Assembly: GCF_016820585.1 (NCBI RefSeq)
Contig: NZ_JADHDX010000005.1
Coordinates: 1 to 64,000 of the forward strand
DNA length: 64,000 nucleotides
From: Arthrobacter beigongshangensis
GTDB taxonomy: Bacteria > Bacillota > Bacilli > Bacillales_A > Planococcaceae
Reading direction: 5' to 3'
Below the pieces are notes generated by a model that was not told the origin of the DNA, ran no database searches, and saw only the letters and a program-made list of their open reading frames with translations. This document shows, in pieces, positions 54,309 through 61,963 of the stretch. How positions within the stretch are numbered: the first letter of the stretch is position 1; every line of letters starts with the position of its first letter. The position numbers and the translations under genes are program-made.

Positions 54309-55753
54309 AAACCATTCGCGGTAAGTTATTCATATACTTTTTTGTTTTCGTCGTATTATTTCAGGTGACCGCCATCTCTATTTTTGTCAGTTCAAAAGAG
54401 CTCATTAATAACTATGACAGCAGCTTTCAACGATTTTTATTGCTCAATTCAATTTCTCAAAAGTCCAATGAATTGTATGCGTTTACTAAACGCTACGTCA
54501 TAGAGCCTGAGGAAGAAAATGCCAAAGATTATTTTGCGAAAAAAAAGCAACTCACCACGGACAAAGAAAAGCTTTCGGAGGCATTCGATTATATCGAAAA
54601 GATCAAAGTAAAAAATTATATCAATTTAATCGATACATTTTTACATGAGAGTGAGCTAACCATCGGATTTGTATTGAAAGGGGATATTGAAAAGTATACA
54701 GCCCATCTGGAGGAAGCCCGTATTGCTGCCGGTTACATTCAAGAATCGGCTCTTGAGCTAATAGATGTTGAATTGACAGCCTATCAGTCTTTTTATTTAG
54801 ATTTACAAGTACGGAATGGCAATTTTGTCACATTTATTTTCTTTTTATTTTTAATGACAATTGTGCTGGCTATCTTTTTTGCGCTATGGTTTGCAAACGG
54901 TATCACGAGTCCTTTAAATAAGTTATCTCGCGCAGCGAAGGAAGTTGCAACAGGAGATTTGGTTGGAACACCGATAGAAGTCCAGTCGAATGACGAGTTA
55001 AAGGTACTCGGAGATGCCTTCAATCATATGCGATCTAATATCCATAGCTTGGTGCAGGAAATCAAAGATCAGTCAGAATTAGATCAGCTGCTTAAAGAAA
55101 TGGAGTTAAAGCATTTACAAAATCAAATTAATCCGCACTTTTTGTTTAATACGTTGAATGCTGTATCCAAAATGGCTTACTTAGAAGATGCAAATGCTAC
55201 TTCGGGTCTTATCGATTCAGTCGCTGCCGTATTGCGGCATAGTTTAGGTGAAATTGATACATATGTGACGTTAGGTGATGAAGTATCGATTGTCGAAGAC
55301 TATTTTAATATACAAAAAAGTCGCTTTTCCGAGCGCGTTCAATTTATCACTGAAGTGGATGAAGCCTGTCTAGCTATGAAAATACCACGCCTAACACTAC
55401 AGCCGTTGGTTGAGAATGCATTTATTCATGGTATTGAGGAGCGAGAGGATGGGGGGATGATTGCGATTACTGTTCGGCAAACCGATGAAAAGGTCATTGT
55501 TGAGGTGAAAGATAATGGCGAAGGAATCGAACCCGAAAAAATTTCGGATTTATTAGCACTCGTGTCAGTTAGAGACGATCACGTCGGACACTCAACAGGT
55601 ATCGGTTTAACGAATGTCATAAGACGGTTACAGTTATTTTATCAAATGACTCATGTAGTTGAAATTGAATCACAAATAGGACAATCGACCACGGTACGTC
55701 TACTGTTACCCAAAATGTTTGAGGGGGATAAGAATGAGAATTTTAATCGCTGA
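54305..55753 (+). CDS. Sensor histidine kinase (LytS/YesM family)
   Basis: A 482-residue kinase. Helix 1 is at about 8-30, a helical extracellular domain follows to about 172, helix 2 is at about 174-197 and then a HAMP domain (SPLNKLSRAAKEVATGDL). The His_kinase motif HLQNQINPHFLFNTLNAV has phosphoacceptor His278; ATP-site motifs are QPLVENAFIHGIEE, DNGEGIEP and STGIGLTNV. It is translationally coupled to both the binding protein (4-base overlap) and the response regulator (20-base overlap). Confidence 0.92.
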   Translation: MKTIRGKLFIYFFVFVVLFQVTAISIFVSSKELINNYDSSFQRFLLLNSISQKSNELYAFTKRYVIEPEEENAKDYFAKKKQLTTDKEKLSEAFDYIEKIKVKNYINLIDTFLHESELTIGFVLKGDIEKYTAHLEEARIAAGYIQESALELIDVELTAYQSFYLDLQVRNGNFVTFIFFLFLMTIVLAIFFALWFANGITSPLNKLSRAAKEVATGDLVGTPIEVQSNDELKVLGDAFNHMRSNIHSLVQEIKDQSELDQLLKEMELKHLQNQINPHFLFNTLNAVSKMAYLEDANATSGLIDSVAAVLRHSLGEIDTYVTLGDEVSIVEDYFNIQKSRFSERVQFITEVDEACLAMKIPRLTLQPLVENAFIHGIEEREDGGMIAITVRQTDEKVIVEVKDNGEGIEPEKISDLLALVSVRDDHVGHSTGIGLTNVIRRLQLFYQMTHVVEIESQIGQSTTVRLLLPKMFEGDKNENFNR

Positions 55754-57155
55754 TGATGAGTTACTTGAACGGCAGGCGATGAAGAAATTTATCCGTGAGA
55801 ATTTTAGTGAAATGGATGTTGTCGGAGAGGCTGCTAATGGACGGATGGCCATTGAGTTAGCGGAAAAAATGCAGCCGAATATTATTTTTATGGATATTAA
55901 GATGCCTGGTATAAACGGCTTGGAAGCCATCGAACAAATCTACGCATCACAACCTTCTATTAAATTTATTTTAGTATCTGCCTATAATACCTTTGAATAT
56001 GCTAAACAAGCTATGCAGTATGGCATTAAGGATTACTTATTAAAACCGGGAAAAAAAGAAGAAATTAGTCATGCGCTGCTTCGTGTACAGAAAGAAATTT
56101 TGCATGAAGTAACAATAGAAGAGGAAAAACAACAATTATTGAAAGAGAAATTGATTCGAAGATTAATAAGACAGCATATAGACCATGAGGTTATCGATTT
56201 GCAAAAGAAGTTATTCCCCACTTTGAAGGAAGGTTATTTTTTTGTATTAAGATCGGAAGGTACTTATGATGTACAAAAAGTAAGGAGTAGCTTGGAAAAG
56301 CAACTTTGCCAGCCTTTTATCTTATATGAAGTGAACGATGTGATTGTTGTACTTGTCTTATCATCGGAATTTATCAGAAAGGAGGAGCAATTGACTGTAG
56401 TGAGAACCATTCAAATAGGACTAGGAGCTACGATATTTATCGGTATTGGACGTAGTGCGGATTCGCTAGTCAATTTGTCGTTATCGTATCGAGAAGCCTA
56501 CACAGCAAGCTTTCAGTTGAAGAAAGATCAGAAAAGTAAATACGGCTTTTTTCAGGAGGATCAACAATATTCTGGGCATGAGGACTTAGTCACTCAAATT
56601 GCGCAAGGTGTAGAAAAGGGAAATTATAACGAAACGCTTATGGTTTTTAAAGAAAATCAGCAAATACTAACTTTAGATGAGAAGGAAAACTTATACATTC
56701 GGATTCAAAATATATTCTCAAAGCGGAATATTTCTATTGCAGGAAGTTCTATTTCATCTTTGCAAACTAACAAAGATTGGCATGCGTATTTGAATGTGTG
56801 CTGTATGCATATGAATGAGTATTGCCACTCCAAGCAATCTATGACGAAGGCGAAAGACTATATAGAGGCACATTATGCAAAAGGCATTACACTAGAGGAA
56901 GTAGCAGCTTTTGTCAATTTAAGTCCTAATTATTTTTCCAATCTTTTTAAAGAAGAATTTGATGAAACCTTTATTGAATTTTTAACGAAAACACGTATGG
57001 AAAGTGCGAAATCTTTCATTGAAGAAAATAGCTATTCGTTAAAAGAGATTAGTTTTATGGTTGGTTACAAAGACCCGAACTATTTTAGCAGAGTGTTTAA
57101 AAAGTATTTTCATAGTTCGCCAAGACAATTTCAAGACAGTTTCTTTGATAAATGA
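55734..57155 (+). CDS. AraC-type response regulator (YesN family)
   Basis: A 473-residue regulator. The receiver domain has IADDE and phosphoacceptor Asp54 (FMDIKMPGINGLEAI). The C-terminal AraC domain (about 375-470) has LEEVAAFVNLSPNYFSNLFKEE and LKEISFMVGYKDPNYFSRVFKKYFHSSPRQFQ. ATG 55734 follows GAGGGGG at 6 bases and overlaps the kinase gene. Its likely target is the monosaccharide importer 100 bases downstream. Confidence 0.93.
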   Translation: MRILIADDELLERQAMKKFIRENFSEMDVVGEAANGRMAIELAEKMQPNIIFMDIKMPGINGLEAIEQIYASQPSIKFILVSAYNTFEYAKQAMQYGIKDYLLKPGKKEEISHALLRVQKEILHEVTIEEEKQQLLKEKLIRRLIRQHIDHEVIDLQKKLFPTLKEGYFFVLRSEGTYDVQKVRSSLEKQLCQPFILYEVNDVIVVLVLSSEFIRKEEQLTVVRTIQIGLGATIFIGIGRSADSLVNLSLSYREAYTASFQLKKDQKSKYGFFQEDQQYSGHEDLVTQIAQGVEKGNYNETLMVFKENQQILTLDEKENLYIRIQNIFSKRNISIAGSSISSLQTNKDWHAYLNVCCMHMNEYCHSKQSMTKAKDYIEAHYAKGITLEEVAAFVNLSPNYFSNLFKEEFDETFIEFLTKTRMESAKSFIEENSYSLKEISFMVGYKDPNYFSRVFKKYFHSSPRQFQDSFFDK

Positions 57156-57167
57156 AGGAAAACGTAT

Positions 57168-57185
57168 AAAAGTGCAGGTTTTTGG
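57168..57185 (+). promoter_or_regulatory. Shared motif upstream of the importer
   Basis: AAAAGTGCAGGTTTTTGG shares AAAAGTGCAGGT and a following TTGG at the same spacing with 52749-52766, upstream of the sensor operon. It is a candidate binding site of the YesN-like regulator; a single copy is seen at each place. Confidence 0.35.
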
Positions 57186-57221
57186 TAACTTTATATATTT
57201 GAATTATCATACAATATAAAA

Positions 57222-57235
57222 TGTAAGCGTTATCA
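57222..57235 (+). promoter_or_regulatory. cre (CcpA) site
   Basis: TGTAAGCGTTATCA is a perfect match to the cre consensus, 20 bases before the binding-protein start, in a roadblock position. Confidence 0.8.
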
Positions 57236-57254
57236 ATAAAGAAGAGGGGGTAGT

Positions 57255-58571
57255 ATGATGAAGAAGTTTTTTAGCTTATTTGTATTACTAGCACTTGCAC
57301 TTGTCGTATCGGCCTGTACATCAGATGAAAAACCTGACACGACCTCGGACCCGGGTTCAACGGACAAACCTAAAGATACTTCATCGGATAAGGGCGGAGA
57401 AAGCGCAGTTGAAATCTTTAGTTGGTGGACAGGTGCAGGGGAAGAGGATGGTCTTCTCGCACTGATTAGCTTATTTAATGAGCTGCATCCTGAAATCAAA
57501 GTAGAAAACGCAGCGGTCGCTGGAGGGGCAGGAACAAATGCGAAAGCGGTGCTCGCTACAAGAATGCAAGGGAATGATCCACCGTCAACGTTCCAAGTAC
57601 ATGGTGGGGAAGAATTGAATAAAAGCTGGGTTGCAGCTGACAAAATGGCTCCACTCAACGATTTATACGAAGCAAATGGGTGGATGGATAAATTCCCAGA
57701 TGCGTTAATTGAAATGGTCAGCAATGGTGACAATATTTATTCAGTTCCGGTTAACGTCCACCGTGGAAATGTCATTTTCTATAACATGGAAGTATTCAAT
57801 GAACACGGTATCGAAATACCGACAACATTAGATGAGTTTTTTGCAGTAGCTGACAAACTACAAGCTGCTGGCGTTGTTCCACTATCATTAGGGGATAAAG
57901 AATCATGGGAAGCAACACAAATTTTTGAAAACGTCTTAGCGGCTGAATTAGGAAGAGATGATTATCTTAAACTATTCGCCGGAGAAATTGATTTTACGGA
58001 TGAAAGAGTTGTTGCAGCGGCAGAGAAATTCGGAAAAATTCTTGACTATGTCAATGAAGACCATGCTTCACGTAACTGGCAAGATTCTGCTCAGCTAGTA
58101 GCTGAAGGAAAAGCGGCAATGATTAACATGGGAGATTGGGCGAAAGGTTATTTCGTCAATGACTTAAAGCTTGTCACGAACGAAGACTTTGGTTACTTTG
58201 CATTCCCAGGTACAGTTGGTGACTTCGCAGTTATTACAGATACATTTGGATTGCCAAAAGGCATCGACGATGTAGAGGCTACAAAGCAATTCCTAACGGT
58301 ACTTGGCTCTGTTGAAGGTCAAGATGCATTTAATCCTCTAAAGGGTTCGATCCCAGCACGGATTGATGCAGATCCGTCTAAGTATGATGATTATGGTAAG
58401 GATACGATCGAAGATTTCAAGACAGCGAAATTGTTCCCGAGTCTTGCACACGGATCAGCTGCTTCCGAAGGCTTCGTCACAAAAGCGAACCAAGCGGTCA
58501 ATATTTTCGTGACACAAAGGGATGTCCAAAACTTTGTGGATGCTTTACAAAACGCAGCACCTGATATGTAA
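57255..58571 (+). CDS. Monosaccharide ABC transporter substrate-binding lipoprotein (glucose-type)
   Basis: A 438-residue family 1 binding lipoprotein with lipobox VSAC and an acidic/Thr-Ser linker. The mature domain starts EIFSWWTGAGEEDGLLALISLF and continues with AVAGGAGTNAKAVLATRMQGNDPPSTFQVHGGEEL. This is the pattern of the Thermus-type glucose/galactose-binding proteins. ATG 57255 or 57258 after GAAGAGGGGG. With two permeases and a nearby ROK repressor, pgm and pgi genes, an aldohexose substrate is likely. Confidence 0.9.
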   Translation: MMKKFFSLFVLLALALVVSACTSDEKPDTTSDPGSTDKPKDTSSDKGGESAVEIFSWWTGAGEEDGLLALISLFNELHPEIKVENAAVAGGAGTNAKAVLATRMQGNDPPSTFQVHGGEELNKSWVAADKMAPLNDLYEANGWMDKFPDALIEMVSNGDNIYSVPVNVHRGNVIFYNMEVFNEHGIEIPTTLDEFFAVADKLQAAGVVPLSLGDKESWEATQIFENVLAAELGRDDYLKLFAGEIDFTDERVVAAAEKFGKILDYVNEDHASRNWQDSAQLVAEGKAAMINMGDWAKGYFVNDLKLVTNEDFGYFAFPGTVGDFAVITDTFGLPKGIDDVEATKQFLTVLGSVEGQDAFNPLKGSIPARIDADPSKYDDYGKDTIEDFKTAKLFPSLAHGSAASEGFVTKANQAVNIFVTQRDVQNFVDALQNAAPDM

Positions 58572-58578
58572 AAAAATG

Positions 58579-58617
58579 AGGGTGCCTGCCTTTTGATTGG
58601 CGGCACCTTATTTTTTT
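58579..58617 (+). terminator. Hairpin/terminator after the binding-protein gene
   Basis: GGTGCCTGCC pairs with GGCGGCACC (one bulge), followed by TTATTTTTTT. A partial terminator here would give more binding protein than permease. Confidence 0.8.
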
Positions 58618-58653
58618 AGCATGATGAAAGCCTCAAACTGAGGAGGATGTAAC

Positions 58654-59592
58654 ATGGAGAAAGCAATGCAGAGTAAAAGAAAAAAGAAACTTTCAAAAGA
58701 CCAATTAACAGCAATGGCTTTTTTACTGCCCTCCATCATTTTTATTATTGTTTTTGTTTATGGATTTATCAGTTGGACGGGGTATATCTCATTAAGTAAT
58801 TATAATACCATTGTGCCAGACTTTTCATTTGCAGGTCTAAAGAATTATCTCTATTTATTTAATGATTTCCGCTTTCGGGCAGATTTACGAAATACCTTAT
58901 TTTTCACGATTTTGTTTATAGCTGTCGTCATTGTGCTCGGTTTAGTGTTGTCCATCTTGCTTGATCAGAAGATAAAGGGAGAATCTCTATTTAGAAACAT
59001 TTTTTTATTTCCAATGGCGCTTTCCTTTATTGTCACAGGCGTGGTATGGCAATGGCTATTGCATCCATCGACTGGCTTTAATAAATTTTTTAATTTGTTC
59101 GGTATACAGCCAAAATGGTATACGGATACGACGATTTTGGCGGGCTTTAAGTGGGGGAGTATTGAGTTTGGCTTACCAGTTGCCATTATCGCAGTTGTCA
59201 TTGCGGCAGTTTGGCAAATGACGGGTTTTTCGTTGGCGATGTATTTAGCAGGACTGCGTGGTATTGGAGATGAGTTAAGAGAGGCAGCTCGAATGGATGG
59301 AGCAACGGAGTTTCAGGTTTATATGAAAGTGGTTTTACCGCTATTACTGCCAATCACAATGAGTGTCGTCATTATTATGGCGCATATTTCGCTGAAGATA
59401 TTCGATTTAATATATGCGATGACAGGATCAGGTGCAAATTTTGTAACAGATGTACCTGGATTGTATATGTTTGAAACGACTTTTAGAGGAAATTATTATG
59501 CAAATGGCGCTGCCATCGCAATTATAATGTTGCTGTTAGTAGCCATATTTATTGTTCCATATCTATGGAATAGTAGAAAGGGTGAGAACTAA
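58654..59592 (+). CDS. Sugar ABC transporter permease (MalF type)
   Basis: A 312-residue permease with a basic N-terminus (QSKRKKKLSKDQ) and six helices. The EAA loop is EAARMDGATEFQVYMKVVLP. GAGGAGG before ATG. The TAATG junction with the next gene (1-base overlap) shows tight coupling. It pairs with the glucose-type binding protein upstream. Confidence 0.92.
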   Translation: MEKAMQSKRKKKLSKDQLTAMAFLLPSIIFIIVFVYGFISWTGYISLSNYNTIVPDFSFAGLKNYLYLFNDFRFRADLRNTLFFTILFIAVVIVLGLVLSILLDQKIKGESLFRNIFLFPMALSFIVTGVVWQWLLHPSTGFNKFFNLFGIQPKWYTDTTILAGFKWGSIEFGLPVAIIAVVIAAVWQMTGFSLAMYLAGLRGIGDELREAARMDGATEFQVYMKVVLPLLLPITMSVVIIMAHISLKIFDLIYAMTGSGANFVTDVPGLYMFETTFRGNYYANGAAIAIIMLLLVAIFIVPYLWNSRKGEN

Positions 59593-60413
59593 TGGCTACT
59601 ATCCGAATCTCAAGCTTTATGAAGTATGCTTTATTAATTATCGTGTCACTCCTTTTCTTAACACCCATTTATGTTATTGTTGTCACGAGCCTTAAGCCAC
59701 TTCAAGAAGTTTCAATTGACCAAATGTGGACATTACCAACGGCACTTGATTTTAGTTCATATAAGCTTGCTTTTGACAATTTGGCTCCGAACTTACTGAA
59801 CAGCTTTTACTTGGTAATCCCTGCAACATTGCTTTCAGCATTATTTGGTGCTATGAATGGCTACGTATTATCAAAGTGGAGGTTTAAAGGATCGGATGCC
59901 CTGTTTACGTTTATTTTATTTGGCATGTTTATCCCTTATCAAAGTATTTTAATTCCATTGATTCAATTCTTACGGACGATTGAGCTCTACAATACGATTC
60001 CCGGGCTCATACTAGTTCACGTGGTCTATGGCTTACCGATCACTACATTGATGTTCCGAAACTTTTATGCAAGTATTCCTGATGAACTGATTGAGTCGGC
60101 GCAAATCGATGGCGCAAACTTTTTGGGTATCTTCAGGCATATTATTATCCCTCTATCCATTACAGGATTTGTTGTTGTGGCAATTTGGCAGTTCACGAAT
60201 ATTTGGAATGAGTTTCTGTTTGCCGTTACGATTACGACCGGCACGAAGCAGCCTGTTATGGTTGCATTACAAAACCTATCGGGTAGTCAAATTGTCCAAT
60301 GGAACGTACAAATGGCTGGTGCATTACTCGCAGCTTTACCGACTTTATTGGTCTATATTTTCCTAGGAAAATACTTTGTCAGAGGCTTGTTGGCAGGCTC
60401 TGTTAAGGGGTGA
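59592..60413 (+). CDS. Sugar ABC transporter permease (MalG type)
   Basis: A 273-residue permease with six helices and the EAA loop ESAQIDGANFLGIFRHIIIP; the C-terminus is FVRGLLAGSVKG. Translationally coupled to the upstream permease. No ATPase gene accompanies this importer. Confidence 0.92.
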   Translation: MATIRISSFMKYALLIIVSLLFLTPIYVIVVTSLKPLQEVSIDQMWTLPTALDFSSYKLAFDNLAPNLLNSFYLVIPATLLSALFGAMNGYVLSKWRFKGSDALFTFILFGMFIPYQSILIPLIQFLRTIELYNTIPGLILVHVVYGLPITTLMFRNFYASIPDELIESAQIDGANFLGIFRHIIIPLSITGFVVVAIWQFTNIWNEFLFAVTITTGTKQPVMVALQNLSGSQIVQWNVQMAGALLAALPTLLVYIFLGKYFVRGLLAGSVKG

Positions 60414-60446
60414 AAAGTGCCGGAAATTAGCAATGGGGGATATGAT

Positions 60447-60542
60447 ATGAGGGGATTGATTCGAAAAAAACTGAAATTGAAGTTTCCTGCACTCGTGGAA
60501 CAACTTAATGAAGAAATTGGTACATTTAAGTTGAAAAGTTAA
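60447..60542 (+). CDS. Possible 31-residue small protein
   Basis: A short frame after the permease gene encodes a basic, partly amphipathic peptide (MRGLIRKKLKLKFPALVEQL, then an acidic turn and KLKS end). ATGGGGGA lies 6 bases before its ATG, a plausible ribosome binding site, and a terminator follows at 60556. No homologue is recognised. It could equally be a chance frame. Confidence 0.3.
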   Translation: MRGLIRKKLKLKFPALVEQLNEEIGTFKLKS

Positions 60543-60555
60543 TTTTTTAGAAATT

Positions 60556-60604
60556 AAGATAGCTTGTTATTCGAATTTTGAATAATGGACTGTCTTTTTT
60601 TTTT
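60556..60604 (+). terminator. Terminator of the importer operon
   Basis: An imperfect stem around TTATTC/GAATAA with an outer AGATAG/TGTCT, followed by a run of ten T residues. Confidence 0.65.
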
Positions 60605-60620
60605 CGGCAGATGTGATATC

Positions 60621-60645
60621 ATTTAATTAAGTTAATTAATTAAAT
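60621..60645 (+). promoter_or_regulatory. Palindromic operator upstream of the ROK gene
   Basis: ATTTAATTAA and TTAATTAAAT are perfect 10-base arms around GTTAA. The all-A/T palindrome lies about 85 bases before the ROK repressor start. XylR/NagC-type ROK proteins bind A/T-rich inverted repeats, so autoregulation is plausible. Confidence 0.5.
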
Positions 60646-60730
60646 GACATGACATGCGGACACAATGCATTCATTTTAATGGGTAAAGGCTAGATCGAAG
60701 ATGATATCATTGATAGAAGGGAGTTTTCTG

Positions 60731-61906
60731 ATGCGACCAGGTACATTCCAGTGGATGAAGTCTGTTAATAAATCGATTATACTCAATAAAATTCGGACAG
60801 ATGCCCCTATTTCTAGAGCACAAATTGCGAAAGAAACGAAATTAACCCCCCCAACGGTGAGTAGCAATGTCAAAGAATTGATTGAACAGGGGATTGTGAT
60901 AGAAAGTAAATTAGGTGAATCCCAAGGTGGCCGGAAGCCAACCATGCTACTGATTAATCAGAAGGCTTTTTACGTCATTGGTGTGGATGCAGGGCCCAAA
61001 AAAATTGATTGTATTCTCGTCGATTTAGCAGGAAGCATTATTCAACGATCCTCTAGTATGCTGACAATACCGACTACAAATGAACAATATCTCTCAATTT
61101 TGAAAAACTGTATTCATGCATGTATGCAATCTACGCCTACGATCATTGATAATCTTATTGGAATCGGTGTAGCCATGCACGGGGTTGTTGAGGTTGAGAC
61201 AGGTACATCTCTATATGCACCTATTTTAGGTTTGACCAATATCCCCATTAAAGAAGAACTTGAAAAAGAATTTAAATTAAGTGTTAAAGTGGAGAATGAT
61301 GCAAGAGCAATGGCACTTGGAGAATCTTGGTTTGGTGAGCAAGGAGAAGTAAGTAGTATGTTAGCTGTTAATATTGGTCACGGTGTAGGTGCCGGGCTTG
61401 TCATAGATGGAAAACTCTATCATGGAGCACAAAATATTGCAGGAGAAGTGGGCCATATGACCATTGATTTGCATGGTGAGGTATGTGAATGTGGGAATCG
61501 GGGCTGTTTGCAAACAGTTATAACAGGTCCTGCGCTTGTCAAGCGGGCCCAAAAAATAATTGTGCAAGAAAGAAATAGCAATGAGCAGCTAACAGGTGAA
61601 GATATTTATGAGTTAGCTATTGGCGGGCATGAAGTATTTGAAGCTTTGTTTAAGGAAACGGGAGAGATTATTGGAATTGGCTTAACTAATCTTATCCATA
61701 TTATTAATCCGGAAAAAATTGTACTTGGCGGTGGGGTTACGAAATCGGGGCCGCTTATTTTACCCGAAATAATTAAAACGATTGAAGAACGTGCCTTGAC
61801 GCCGCAAGCGAAGCGAACTGAAGTAGTCATCACGAAACTTGGCGATGATGCAACCTTAATGGGAGCCGTGTCCTTGCAGTTAACTGATTTATTTGAACCG
61901 ATGTGA
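60731..61906 (+). CDS. ROK-family transcriptional repressor
   Basis: A 391-residue protein with an N-terminal winged helix-turn-helix (ISRAQIAKETKLTPPTVSSNVKELIEQG, about 24-53) and a ROK sugar-kinase-like domain (VGVDAGPKKIDCILVDLAGS onward). It has the ROK signature VNIGHGVGAGLVIDGKLYHG, the GEVGHMT motif and the zinc-binding CECGNRGCLQT. It is probably a sugar-sensing repressor of the importer and/or pgm-pgi, with glucose or a related hexose as effector. ATG 60731 follows AGAAGGGAG; the frame is open upstream but lacks a better start. Glucokinase activity is unlikely given the HTH but not excluded. Confidence 0.9.
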   Translation: MRPGTFQWMKSVNKSIILNKIRTDAPISRAQIAKETKLTPPTVSSNVKELIEQGIVIESKLGESQGGRKPTMLLINQKAFYVIGVDAGPKKIDCILVDLAGSIIQRSSSMLTIPTTNEQYLSILKNCIHACMQSTPTIIDNLIGIGVAMHGVVEVETGTSLYAPILGLTNIPIKEELEKEFKLSVKVENDARAMALGESWFGEQGEVSSMLAVNIGHGVGAGLVIDGKLYHGAQNIAGEVGHMTIDLHGEVCECGNRGCLQTVITGPALVKRAQKIIVQERNSNEQLTGEDIYELAIGGHEVFEALFKETGEIIGIGLTNLIHIINPEKIVLGGGVTKSGPLILPEIIKTIEERALTPQAKRTEVVITKLGDDATLMGAVSLQLTDLFEPM

Positions 61907-61963
61907 AAATGAGTTGTCGAAAAACAGCTTATTTTTTACCTATCTTTTAAGGAGGTCATTCAT

